Source: an uncultured Prevotella sp. (GTDB lineage: Bacteria > Bacteroidota > Bacteroidia > Bacteroidales > Bacteroidaceae). From it: 43,785 nucleotides of DNA. The position numbers and the translations under genes are program-made. The DNA lies in assembly GCA_937922435.1 (NCBI GenBank), contig CAKZVT010000033.1, forward strand, positions 1-43,785, read 5' to 3'. The notes under the pieces are model-generated. The model saw only the letters and a program-made list of their open reading frames with translations. It was not told the origin of the DNA and ran no database searches. Of the stretch, positions 14,762-22,537 are shown in pieces; the first letter of the stretch is position 1, and every line of letters starts with the position of its first letter.

Positions 14762-17158
14762 TCAGAACTTCACGGTGACCGCCTTGCCGGTATAGTCGAC
14801 GGTCTGCTGCTTGCCGTCGGGCGTGCGCACGGTGAACTTGCGGCTGGCAAGCATGCCGGGATAAGAGCCGCGGCGAGCGCCAATGGTGAGGCTGCGCGAA
14901 GCGTCGTCCCACGTCATCGGGATTTCGGTATATGCGCCGCGCTCGTAGTTGTAGTTGTCGAACTCGTCCTCGTACAGCACGAAACGGCCGTCAGTTCCGG
15001 GATAAACGCACAGCGTGAGCGCGTCCCAAGGCTTCTCGGTGGCATACTGAACGTCAGGGCCGAGCGGCACTATGCTGCCTGCGCGGACGTAAAGGGGAAC
15101 GTCGGCCAGGGTCACAGTGCGCGTAACCTGCTGTCCGCCGTCGTGACGCTCGCCGGTGAAGAAGTCGTACCAGGCCGTGCCCTGGGGCAGATAGACCGTA
15201 GTCTGCTTGGCTTCTGTAAAGTCGGCAGCGACCTTCTTGCCGCCTTCGACAAGTTTTTCGGGCGTGTACTGCGCCTCAAGCACCGGCGCTACGAGCAGCG
15301 CACGGCCAAACATGTACTCGTCGGCCATGTCGAGGACGCGGCTGTCCGTGGGGAAGTCCATCACCAAGGCGCGCATGAACGTTGACTGGTGGCGGGTTAC
15401 GTCCCACGACGTTGAATAGATATAAGGCAGCAGGGAGTAGCGCAGGCCGATGGCCTTGGCTATGGCGTCGTAAGCAGGTTCGCCCTTCTTGCCGAACAGA
15501 TAGATTTCGCGCGGCGAGCCTGTGCCGTGCGAACGCATCATCGGCGTAAACGCGCCGAACTGCAACCAGCGCACGTACAGCTCCTGGTACTGCGGATTCT
15601 GCGCCGCCAGGCCGTAGTCCTGAATGTAATGACCGGCGTAGAAGCCGCCTATGTCGTTGTTCCAATGGGGCATGCCGCACAGCGAGTAGTTAAGTCCGGC
15701 AGGCACTTGCCGGCGCAAAACGTCCCACGACGCGGTGATGTCGCCCGACCATACGTTGGCCGCGTAACGCTGCTGGCCGAAGTAGCAGGAGCGCGTAAAT
15801 ATGAACACGCGCTTGGAGTCGGTCACGGCGCGCTGGTGGTCGTACACTCCGCCGACCGACACAAGGGGATAGGCGTTGCGCATCTTGCGGAACGAGCCGA
15901 GAGCCGTTGGCTGGTCGAGCTGCGCCGGAGTGGGGTCGATAAGCTCGGCCTCGGTGGCGTCGAGCCACCAAGCGTCGATGCCGTACTTGAACAAGCCTTC
16001 GTTCATGTTGCGCCAAACGATATCGCGCGCCTCGGCCGAGAAGGCGTCATACACCTTCACGCCCGACGGCTCGGCTGGGTCGTCATACGCAGGTACGGGG
16101 AAAGTCTTGAAGTCGTAAAGCAGCCCTTTCTGCGCGAGGGCGGCGTAGGGCTTGGTCTTCGGGCCGAACGACGGCCACACGGAGATGGCCGCATGGGCGT
16201 TCATGGCGTGTACTTCGTCGAGCATCTTCTGCGGTTCTGAGAACGAAGGGGCAAGGAACTCGGTGGCGTTCCAGTGGTAATTGTCGCCCCAGTACTGCCA
16301 GTCCTGCACTATTCCGTCAAGAGGCACGCCCAAGTCGCGGTACTTGCGCACCACGCCTACAAGCTCGTCCTGGCTCTTGTAGCGTTCGCGGCTCTGCCAG
16401 TAGCCGTAAGTCCACAGGGGGAACATGGGCGCCTGCCCCGTAAGCTGGCGCACGCAGGCCACCACTCCGTCGGCGTCGCCGCCGTACATGAAGTAGTAAT
16501 CCACGCCGCGGCCCACCTCGAAGCTGAAGCGCGTGCCGTCGGCATTGTCGCGGAACGTCACGGGCGAATAGTTGTCAAAGTACAAGCCGTAGCCCTTCAC
16601 CGACTGTATGAAGGGGCTGCCGTCCTCGATGTTGGTCTGCACGAGGTACTTGTCAAGGCCGCGCAGGTTGAGCCTGCCGTCCTGAAGCTGCCCTATGCCG
16701 TAGACGGCCTCGCCGCTGTCAAGGCGGAAAGCCTGGCTTACGCCGTGATAACCCTTGTTCGCCCCGTCGGTGATGGGCTTGAACTCCGCCGCTCCCTGCT
16801 CGCGGAGCAAGCTCTTGCCTGCGGCATCAGTGAAGCTCACCGAGCCGTCCTGCTTGCCCAGCGTGACGCTCACCTCACTGCTTTTCAAAGTCACCGCGCC
16901 GGCGGTCTCCTCCACTTTGAAGTCTGTTTTCTGCGGTTTCATCGTCACGGCGAGGCTCTCCTCCGCAGGCATTGCCTGCCGCGGTGTCTTCACCACGCGG
17001 ACAATCGAGGGAGAATAAAACATAACCTCACACTTCATCTTGCCGCCGTCAACGTCGAGGCGCACGCCGTCAGCCGTCCGCTCCACCTTCTGCGCCGCCA
17101 CTGGCAGGCACACGGCGAGAGCCATGACGGCCGCTCCAAAATAACAAAATGCTTTCAT
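14762..17158 (-). CDS. Secreted glycoside hydrolase family 31 (alpha-xylosidase/alpha-glucosidase-like)
   Basis: 798 residues. A signal peptide (cleavage near LPVAAQ, residue ~23) sends it to the periplasm. An N-terminal beta-sandwich leads to a GH31 (beta/alpha)8 barrel: catalytic nucleophile D400 in DAWWLDATEAE and acid/base D473 in WSGDITASWD. Further GH31 landmarks are FPLWTYGYWQSRERY (246-260) and HWNNDIGGF (498-506). The WLDATE form of the nucleophile motif is usual for the alpha-xylosidase-like branch, so xyloglucan or alpha-glucan oligosaccharides are plausible substrates, but specificity is not settled here. No SusC/SusD pair or regulator lies beside it. A TATTTTTG -7 box is at 17206-17199. 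Confidence 0.9.
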   Translation of the reverse strand: MKAFCYFGAAVMALAVCLPVAAQKVERTADGVRLDVDGGKMKCEVMFYSPSIVRVVKTPRQAMPAEESLAVTMKPQKTDFKVEETAGAVTLKSSEVSVTLGKQDGSVSFTDAAGKSLLREQGAAEFKPITDGANKGYHGVSQAFRLDSGEAVYGIGQLQDGRLNLRGLDKYLVQTNIEDGSPFIQSVKGYGLYFDNYSPVTFRDNADGTRFSFEVGRGVDYYFMYGGDADGVVACVRQLTGQAPMFPLWTYGYWQSRERYKSQDELVGVVRKYRDLGVPLDGIVQDWQYWGDNYHWNATEFLAPSFSEPQKMLDEVHAMNAHAAISVWPSFGPKTKPYAALAQKGLLYDFKTFPVPAYDDPAEPSGVKVYDAFSAEARDIVWRNMNEGLFKYGIDAWWLDATEAELIDPTPAQLDQPTALGSFRKMRNAYPLVSVGGVYDHQRAVTDSKRVFIFTRSCYFGQQRYAANVWSGDITASWDVLRRQVPAGLNYSLCGMPHWNNDIGGFYAGHYIQDYGLAAQNPQYQELYVRWLQFGAFTPMMRSHGTGSPREIYLFGKKGEPAYDAIAKAIGLRYSLLPYIYSTSWDVTRHQSTFMRALVMDFPTDSRVLDMADEYMFGRALLVAPVLEAQYTPEKLVEGGKKVAADFTEAKQTTVYLPQGTAWYDFFTGERHDGGQQVTRTVTLADVPLYVRAGSIVPLGPDVQYATEKPWDALTLCVYPGTDGRFVLYEDEFDNYNYERGAYTEIPMTWDDASRSLTIGARRGSYPGMLASRKFTVRTPDGKQQTVDYTGKAVTVKF

Positions 17159-17277
17159 TGATACGTGTTTTTTAATTAGACATTAATGGTTGTGTCTGCA
17201 AAAATACGAAATAATCAGACACGAAGCAAGCCTTCGCCCATACTTCCTCGCAAAACGCCCTGTTTTCCGCCGTTTTG

Positions 17278-17360
17278 CAAAAGACGGCCTTTTGCAGCCT
17301 AAAAGACCGTCTTTTACACGCTAAAAGACCACCTTTCGCAATGCAAAAAGTGGCCTTTTG
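17278..17360. repeat. Palindromic-module array R6
   Basis: Four modules (AAAAGACGGCCTTTT, AAAAGACCGTCTTTT, AAAAGACCACCTTT, AAAAAGTGGCCTTTT). It lies between the divergent GH31 and Sel1 genes, upstream of both promoters. Confidence 0.8.
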
Positions 17361-17460
17361 GAAAGCAAAGTATTTCACCACCAATGCCGCAGGAAATGGC
17401 TATACATTCCATTCTTATAATCGGCATACGAAAATAAATGTCAGTTTCCCTTCCTTTAAT

Positions 17461-17491
17461 TTTGCATTGCACGCTATTTGCATTATCTTTG
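17461..17491 (+). promoter_or_regulatory. Promoter of the structured RNA and Sel1 gene
   Basis: TTTG (17461-17464), a 19-base spacer, then TATCTTTG (17484-17491). Transcription is expected near 17498, about 395 bases before the Sel1 start codon. Confidence 0.8.
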
Positions 17492-17497
17492 CATAGT

Positions 17498-17880
17498 CGG
17501 CGGCAACAGTCGCCAATCAAGAGAGTATAAACATTATGTAAAACCATTTAAAACCAAAGACAAGAAACAGACATACTGAATAGGGAAACGCAAGATGGCA
17601 CAAACCGCCTGATACAGGCGGCCATCAACAGGGAAACAGAGTTCAATCGACAATTACCAACCTGGGAAAGCGTTCCCGTCCGATAAAAACATATAAATAT
17701 TGAGCTTTTAGCTCTTGTTCTCATCCTTTTGAATACCGCCAATATTCGTACAACGAGAACAAGCAGACTAGAGGTTCACGCTCATGGGGCGTGAGCCGTT
17801 CGTTGCTTGTTGTTGTACAGGTCACTTGGCGGTAACCTAAAAGGATGCAAGCGTCGGATGGTTACACGCCTTTCTTTTTT
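17498..17880 (+). ncRNA. Structured RNA: long leader of the Sel1 gene or stand-alone ncRNA
   Basis: From the inferred transcript start the RNA can form small hairpins at 17605-17621 (7-bp stem, 3-base loop), 17664-17677 and 17702-17714. A long rod follows: 17723-17730 pairs with 17839-17846, 17734-17742 with 17826-17834, 17748-17754 with 17812-17818, 17758-17765 with 17804-17811, capped by a 9-bp hairpin 17773-17781/17789-17797. A T-rich run (17871-17880) follows a possible terminator stem. No tmRNA, RNase P or SRP signature was seen. A 6S-like RNA, the Bacteroidales-1 motif, or an unnamed cis-regulator are possible; none was tested. No open frame of credible quality lies in the region. Confidence 0.55.
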
Positions 17881-17892
17881 AAACCAACTAAG

Positions 17893-18951
17893 ATGAAACA
17901 ATTACTGACATTCTTTTTGCTCGCCTGCTTTGCCCTAACTGCGGCAGGACAAAGCAAGTCAGAACTGCTACGCAGAGCTAAAGCAGGCAACGCAGAGGCA
18001 CAATGTGATTTAGGTGATGCCTATTATTATGGCTTCACAGGATACAAAGAGGACTACAATCAGGCCGTTAAATGGTACACAAAAGCAGCAAATCAAGGAC
18101 ACGCCAAAGCCCAAGACCAATTAGGCTGCTGCTACATGTTTGGGAAAGGTGTCACTACGGATAATCGTGAAGCAGAAAAATGGTTCCGTAAATCTGCTGC
18201 ACAGGGATTTAATGGAGCATATTTCAGCCTTGGCCTCTTATATGAGAACATGGATAAGAACAAGGCTATTTATTGGTTTAAGAAATGTGCGGATGATTGG
18301 TGGGCGACACGTGGAAAAATAGACGAAACATCAACCCGCAAATTAAGGGAACTCGGCGTAGAGTATCACCCCGGCGGTTCGTCGTATTCGTCAAGTAACA
18401 ATGACAAATTCGCAAACCGCGTGAAAATAGCCAGCGACCCCGACAACCCGACCGACCCAAAGGAACAATTAGCTCTTGCCTTTCGCTATTATGGGGGTGA
18501 TGGCGTGGCTAAAGATTATTCAAAAGCAGTATATTGGTCAAAAAAAGCAGCTGAACAAGGATTAGCTGTCGCACAAACATTTTATGGCTCACTTTACGAA
18601 AGTGGTAAAGGTGTCAGCAAAAATTACGAACAAGCCGTGTATTGGTACAGGAAGGCAGCAGAACAAGGGGAATACGTGGCGCAATACAGCCTTGGAGTTT
18701 GCTATACTAATGCTAAAGGCGTAAGCGAAGATTACACACAAGCTGCATATTGGTTCAGGAAGGCAGCGGAACAAGGATATGCAGAAGCACAAGCCAAACT
18801 TGGCAGCATGTATTATTTGGGAAATGGTGTACCGAAAGACAAGGAACAGTCAATATATTGGCTTAATAAAGCTGCAGAGCAAGGCAACGCTGTACATAAA
18901 CATATTCTTGAATTAGTTATGAGCACCTCCGACAATTATTGGAAAGAATAA
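17893..18951 (+). CDS. Secreted Sel1-repeat (TPR-like) protein
   Basis: 352 residues from the ATG at 17893; an in-frame ATG 48 bases upstream lies in the structured RNA and would spoil the signal peptide. Signal peptide (MKQLLTFFLLACFALTAAGQ) followed by about seven or eight Sel1-like repeats of ~36 residues with the usual AxxWYRKAAEQGxAxAQxxLGxxY pattern, in two blocks (~22-135 and ~190-345) split by a Ser/Asn-rich linker. Such solenoids scaffold protein interactions, here in the periplasm. The C-terminus stops exactly at the left end of MITE-like copy C. Base composition is more A/T-rich than the neighbouring genes, which could reflect transfer. Confidence 0.85.
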   Translation: MKQLLTFFLLACFALTAAGQSKSELLRRAKAGNAEAQCDLGDAYYYGFTGYKEDYNQAVKWYTKAANQGHAKAQDQLGCCYMFGKGVTTDNREAEKWFRKSAAQGFNGAYFSLGLLYENMDKNKAIYWFKKCADDWWATRGKIDETSTRKLRELGVEYHPGGSSYSSSNNDKFANRVKIASDPDNPTDPKEQLALAFRYYGGDGVAKDYSKAVYWSKKAAEQGLAVAQTFYGSLYESGKGVSKNYEQAVYWYRKAAEQGEYVAQYSLGVCYTNAKGVSEDYTQAAYWFRKAAEQGYAEAQAKLGSMYYLGNGVPKDKEQSIYWLNKAAEQGNAVHKHILELVMSTSDNYWKE

Positions 18952-19186
18952 CGTGAGTTCGGTATAAGGAACAATTTTACTAATAGAGAAGAACCTGCCT
19001 TTTTCTTTCGCCCCAAGTGGTCGGTTGGTATCTGTCATTCCGCGCTCCGACGCGGAATCCAGTACCAATAACACTGGAAAAGCCTGGCTGTTTACACTGG
19101 ATTCCGCGTCGGAGCGCGGAATGACAGATACCAGCCGACAGCTTGAAGTTGGATGATTACCGATGTTTCTTATACCGAACTCACGT
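18951..19186. mobile_element. MITE-like element, copy C (best-preserved ends)
   Basis: 236 bp with 20-bp terminal inverted repeats (left ACGTGAGTTCGGTATAAGGA; right matches at 19 of 20 positions, 19167-19186). The core is a perfect 38-bp inverted repeat (19026-19063 with 19096-19133). Its first base is the last base of the Sel1 stop codon. It encodes no protein; clear target-site duplication was not seen. Confidence 0.8.
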
Positions 19187-19252
19187 GACATTTAGGCACA
19201 CATCGCATCATGATGCGGCACAAAATCAGTATTACTTGTACGCCATAAGGCA

Positions 19253-19289
19253 TAAAAAACGCTCCTTCCCGGTCACGGAAAGGAGCGTT
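19253..19289 (-). terminator. Terminator of the ribosomal protein operon
   Basis: A 10-bp stem (19258-19267 with 19280-19289) lies 27 bases after the rplQ stop codon. On the minus strand it is followed by a T-run (TTTTTT with the stem's last bases, 19259-19254). Confidence 0.92.
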
Positions 19290-19316
19290 ATAATAGAGAT
19301 ATACTTCTTAACTTGA

Positions 19317-19847
19317 TTATTCAGCCTTTGCTGCTTCCTCAGCAGGAGCTTCAGCCTTGGCCTCCTCTGTTGCGGGAGCTTCTGTTGCCTCGGTTGCTGC
19401 TGCCTCTGCGGCAGGAGCGGCTTCAGCGCCCTTTGAGCGGCGGCTACGACGGGTCTTCTTGGCAGCCTTCGGGGTCTTAGCCATGTTCTCGTCGAAGTCT
19501 ACAAGCTCGATGAAGCAAACATCAGCAGCGTCGCCCTGGCGTGTGCCAAGCTTGATGATGCGCGTGTAGCCTCCGGGACGGTCGGCCACTTTGGTAGCTA
19601 TTTCCTTGAAAAGCTCGGTAACGGCGTACTTGTTCTGCAAGTAGCGGAATACGACACGGCGAGAAGTCGTTGTGTCGGTCTTCGAGCGTGTAATCAAAGG
19701 CTCCACGTACATCTTGAGGGCCTTGGCCTTTGCGAGAGTCGTAGTGATTCTTTTGTGCATTATCAGCGAAATGGCCATGTTTGCGAGCATAGCCTTACGG
19801 TGAGATGCAGTACGGCTCAGATGGTTGAATTTCTTATTATGTCTCAT
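19317..19847 (-). CDS. rplQ: 50S ribosomal protein L17 with long acidic/alanine-rich tail
   Basis: 176 residues from MRHNKKFNHL; an in-frame ATG 24 bases upstream gives an unlikely extension. Residues 1-~118 are ordinary L17 (RTASHRKAMLANMAISL, then ITTTLAKAKAL). The remaining ~58 residues are low-complexity: a basic stretch (KAAKKTRRSRRSKG) and then Ala/Glu/Thr/Pro-rich sequence. Bacterial L17 is usually about 115-130 residues, so the tail is an addition. Last gene of the operon; a strong hairpin separates it from rpoA. Confidence 0.95.
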   Translation of the reverse strand: MRHNKKFNHLSRTASHRKAMLANMAISLIMHKRITTTLAKAKALKMYVEPLITRSKTDTTTSRRVVFRYLQNKYAVTELFKEIATKVADRPGGYTRIIKLGTRQGDAADVCFIELVDFDENMAKTPKAAKKTRRSRRSKGAEAAPAAEAAATEATEAPATEEAKAEAPAEEAAKAE

Positions 19848-19871
19848 TGTTGTTAATTCTTTTTGGGACAA

Positions 19872-19910
19872 CCTTCGGCGCAGCCGCGCAAATGCGGCTG
19901 CGCCTTAAGG
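19872..19910 (-). promoter_or_regulatory. Strong intercistronic hairpin between rpoA and rplQ
   Basis: Perfect 11-bp GC-rich stem (19877-19887 with 19894-19904, 6-base loop), extended by CCTT/AAGG after a small mismatch. No T-run follows on the minus strand, so it is not a classic terminator. It could protect or attenuate the message; that is inferred. Confidence 0.7.
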
Positions 19911-19911
19911 A

Positions 19912-20904
19912 TTATTCTTTGTCCAATTTGTACTTTGAAATGTCAGTTCCAAACGACAGATTCAGACTCTCGAGCAAATCATCAAGCTCTGAAAGCGATT
20001 TCTTACCGAAGTTGCGGAACTTCAAGAGGTCGGTCTTGTTGTACTGTACCAAGTCGCCGAGCGTCTCGACATCGGCCGCCTTCAGACAGTTCAGCGCACG
20101 AACCGATAGGTTCATGTCGACGAGCTTCGTCTTGAGCAGCTGGCGCATGTGGAGCACTTCCTCGTCAAACTCCTGGTTGCCGTCCACGTCGTTGTTCTCA
20201 AGAGTAATCTTCTCGTCGGAGAACAGCATGAAGTGGTAGATGAGGATTTTGGCGGCCTCTTTCAGCGCGTCTTTCGGGTGAATGGAACCGTCCGTCGTAA
20301 CTTCAATGACGAGTTTGTCGTAGTCGGTCTTCTGCTCGACGCGGTACGGCTCAACTGCGTATTTCACATTACGAATCGGAGTGTAAATAGAATCGATAGG
20401 AATTACGTTGACATCAGTGCAGAACTCGCGGTTCTCGTCAGCAGGGACGTAGCCGCGGCCTTTGTTGACGGTAAGGTCTATCTGCATTGAGGCTTTGGCA
20501 TCTAAATGACAAATCACCAAGTCAGGGTTTAACACTTCAAATCCAGTCAGATACTTACCGATGTCGCCTGCTTTGAACTCGGTAGAATTCTCCACGGTGA
20601 CACTAACTTTTTCGTTCTCGAATTCTTCTACTACTTGCTTGAACCTGACTTGCTTCAGGTTCAAGATAATGTTGGTGACATCCTCTTTTACGCCAGGTAC
20701 AGAGGAAAACTCATGCTCGACACCCGCTATGCGTATGGTGTTGATAGCATAACCCTCAAGCGATGAAAGAAGAATGCGGCGCAGGGAGTTACCGATGGTA
20801 ACGCCGAAGCCAGGCTCAAGAGGACGGAATTCGAACTTGCCGAACTTGTCATTGGCCTCCAACATTACAACTTTATCAGGTTTTTGAAATGCTAATATCG
20901 CCAT
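19912..20904 (-). CDS. rpoA: RNA polymerase alpha subunit
   Basis: 330 residues, normal length. The N-terminal assembly domain (~1-235; GFGVTIGNSLRRILLSSLEG near 33-52) dimerises and seats beta and beta-prime. The C-terminal domain (~255-325; LSVRALNCLKAADVETLGDL, then FRNFGKKSLSEL) is the helix-hairpin-helix module that touches upstream DNA and activators. Starts 12 bases after rpsD, as in the alpha operon of most bacteria. Confidence 0.98.
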   Translation of the reverse strand: MAILAFQKPDKVVMLEANDKFGKFEFRPLEPGFGVTIGNSLRRILLSSLEGYAINTIRIAGVEHEFSSVPGVKEDVTNIILNLKQVRFKQVVEEFENEKVSVTVENSTEFKAGDIGKYLTGFEVLNPDLVICHLDAKASMQIDLTVNKGRGYVPADENREFCTDVNVIPIDSIYTPIRNVKYAVEPYRVEQKTDYDKLVIEVTTDGSIHPKDALKEAAKILIYHFMLFSDEKITLENNDVDGNQEFDEEVLHMRQLLKTKLVDMNLSVRALNCLKAADVETLGDLVQYNKTDLLKFRNFGKKSLSELDDLLESLNLSFGTDISKYKLDKE

Positions 20905-20916
20905 TAACTTAATGAT

Positions 20917-21522
20917 TTATTTAGAATACAACTCAACGATTAACTGTTCCTTTATGTTCTCGGGAATGTCGGCGCGCTCGGGCTTGTGCAGGAGCTTGCC
21001 GCTCTTTGTATTCTCATCCCACTCTATCCAAGGATACTTGCTGTGGTTGAAGCCTGCAAGCGCAGCCTCGATTACCTCAAGCGACTTTGCCTTCTCGCGG
21101 ACACCTACAATCTGTCCGGGCTTTACCGAATAAGAGGGTATGTTAACAACCTGTCCGTCAACCACAATGTGCCTGTGGCTAACCAACTGGCGAGCTGCCG
21201 CGCGAGTGGGAGCAATACCAAGACGGAACACAACGTTGTCCAAGCGGCACTCAAGGTTTTGCAAAAGAACCTCACCGGTAATGCCGTCAGCCTTGGCTGC
21301 CTTTTCAAACATATTACGGAACTGACGCTCAAGTACACCGTATGTGTATTTAGCTTTCTGCTTCTCTGCCAACATGACACCGTACTCTGAAGTCTTTCTA
21401 CGACGGTTGTTGCCATGCTGTCCAGGAGGGAAGTTCCTTCTGGACAAAACTTTGTCCGCGCCGAAAATAGGCTCACCAAAACGGCGCGCGATTTTTGATT
21501 TCGGTCCTGTATATCTAGCCAT
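20917..21522 (-). CDS. rpsD: 30S ribosomal protein S4
   Basis: 201 residues. Primary 16S rRNA binder that starts 30S assembly; S4-type RNA-binding domain at ~92-155 (RLDNVVFRLGIAPTRAAARQ). The N-terminus lacks zinc-binding cysteines. A 75-base gap to rpsK contains a 6-bp hairpin (21548-21553 with 21565-21570), where an S4 autoregulatory site could sit; not shown. Confidence 0.97.
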   Translation of the reverse strand: MARYTGPKSKIARRFGEPIFGADKVLSRRNFPPGQHGNNRRRKTSEYGVMLAEKQKAKYTYGVLERQFRNMFEKAAKADGITGEVLLQNLECRLDNVVFRLGIAPTRAAARQLVSHRHIVVDGQVVNIPSYSVKPGQIVGVREKAKSLEVIEAALAGFNHSKYPWIEWDENTKSGKLLHKPERADIPENIKEQLIVELYSK

Positions 21523-21597
21523 AATATCTTATTTGCTTTTCTGTTCCCCGCATATTTGAACATGATGCGGAGAAAACCTTGATTTTGTGTACTTGAA

Positions 21598-21987
21598 TTA
21601 AACTCTTCTTCTCTTCGGAGGACGGCATCCGTTATGCGGTAACGGTGTTACGTCGACAATCTCTGTAACCTCGATGCCTGCGCCGTGTACGGCACGGATA
21701 GCTGACTCACGTCCGTTACCCGGTCCCTTGACATAAGCCTTGACCTTACGCAGACCAAGGTCGTAAGCTACCTTTGCGCAATCCTCGGCAGCCATCTGCG
21801 CTGCATAGGGAGTATTCTTCTTTGAGCCGCGGAAACCCATCTTTCCTGCTGAAGACCAAGATATTACCTGACCCTCGCTGTTGGCCAAAGACACGATGAT
21901 ATTGTTGAAAGAGCTATGAACGTGAAGCTGGCCCATAGCGTCAACCTTTACATTCCTTTTCTTAGATGTTGCTGTTTTCTTTGCCAT
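21598..21987 (-). CDS. rpsK: 30S ribosomal protein S11
   Basis: 129 residues, normal size. Part of the platform that holds mRNA and E-site tRNA. Family blocks seen: GQLHVHSSFNNIIVSL, then GSKKNTPYAAQMAAED, and the C-terminal TPLPHNGCRPPKRRRV. Starts nine bases after rpsM. Confidence 0.97.
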   Translation of the reverse strand: MAKKTATSKKRNVKVDAMGQLHVHSSFNNIIVSLANSEGQVISWSSAGKMGFRGSKKNTPYAAQMAAEDCAKVAYDLGLRKVKAYVKGPGNGRESAIRAVHGAGIEVTEIVDVTPLPHNGCRPPKRRRV

Positions 21988-21996
21988 AACTAATTA

Positions 21997-22377
21997 TTAT
22001 TTAGTAGCCTTTTTCTTATTAGCAACAGTCTTCTTCTTTCCCTTACGTGTACGCGCGTTATTCTTAGTACTCTGACCGCGAACCGGAAGACCGTTACGAT
22101 GACGTATTCCACGATAGCAACCAATGTCCATAAGGCGCTTGATGTTCATCTGCACCTCTGAACGGAGATCACCTTCTACCTTGTATTCAGCTCCGATAAT
22201 CTCACGGATTTTGGCTGCCTGGTCGTCAGTCCACTCGCTGACCTTCAGGTCACGGCTTACGCCTGCCTTGTCCAATATCTTTGCTGAACTACTTCGACCT
22301 ATACCATAGATATAAGTCAATGCGATTTCGCCACGCTTGTTTTGGGGCAAATCTACTCCAACAATTCTTATTGCCAT
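21997..22377 (-). CDS. rpsM: 30S ribosomal protein S13
   Basis: 126 residues. Head protein contacting the P-site tRNA and bridging to L5. Typical features: IVGVDLPQNKRGEIALTYIY at the start, a helix-two-turn-helix, the GCYRGIRHRNGLPVRGQST block and a lysine-rich tail (KGKKKTVANKKKATK) that reaches tRNA. Confidence 0.97.
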   Translation of the reverse strand: MAIRIVGVDLPQNKRGEIALTYIYGIGRSSSAKILDKAGVSRDLKVSEWTDDQAAKIREIIGAEYKVEGDLRSEVQMNIKRLMDIGCYRGIRHRNGLPVRGQSTKNNARTRKGKKKTVANKKKATK

Positions 22378-22406
22378 TTTGTTATTGATAAATTAAAAAA
22401 TTAACT

Positions 22407-22523
22407 TTAGCCCTGACGTAATTTGTACTTAGGGTTCTTCTTGTTGATTACGTACAGGCGACCTTTACGACGTACAATCTTGCAGTCGGGTGTACGCTTC
22501 TTGATTGATGTTCTCGTCTTCAT
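22407..22523 (-). CDS. rpmJ: 50S ribosomal protein L36, cysteine-poor form
   Basis: 38 residues, starting MKTRTSIKKRTPDCKIVRRK and ending NKKNPKYKLRQG. Only one cysteine remains, so this is the C-minus form that does not bind zinc. Placed between infA (14 bases) and rpsM (29 bases), its standard position. Confidence 0.95.
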   Translation of the reverse strand: MKTRTSIKKRTPDCKIVRRKGRLYVINKKNPKYKLRQG

Positions 22524-22537
22524 ATATCTCTATAAAT

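Noticed and set aside
17548..17742. Small minus-strand frame in the structured RNA
   Set aside because: No promoter or family match; the region is better explained as folded RNA on the plus strand.
17498..17880. tmRNA, RNase P RNA or SRP RNA
   Set aside because: The tmRNA tag and TPsiC-like end, the RNase P GAAAGUCC-type core and the SRP GGAAGC-type loop could not be found.
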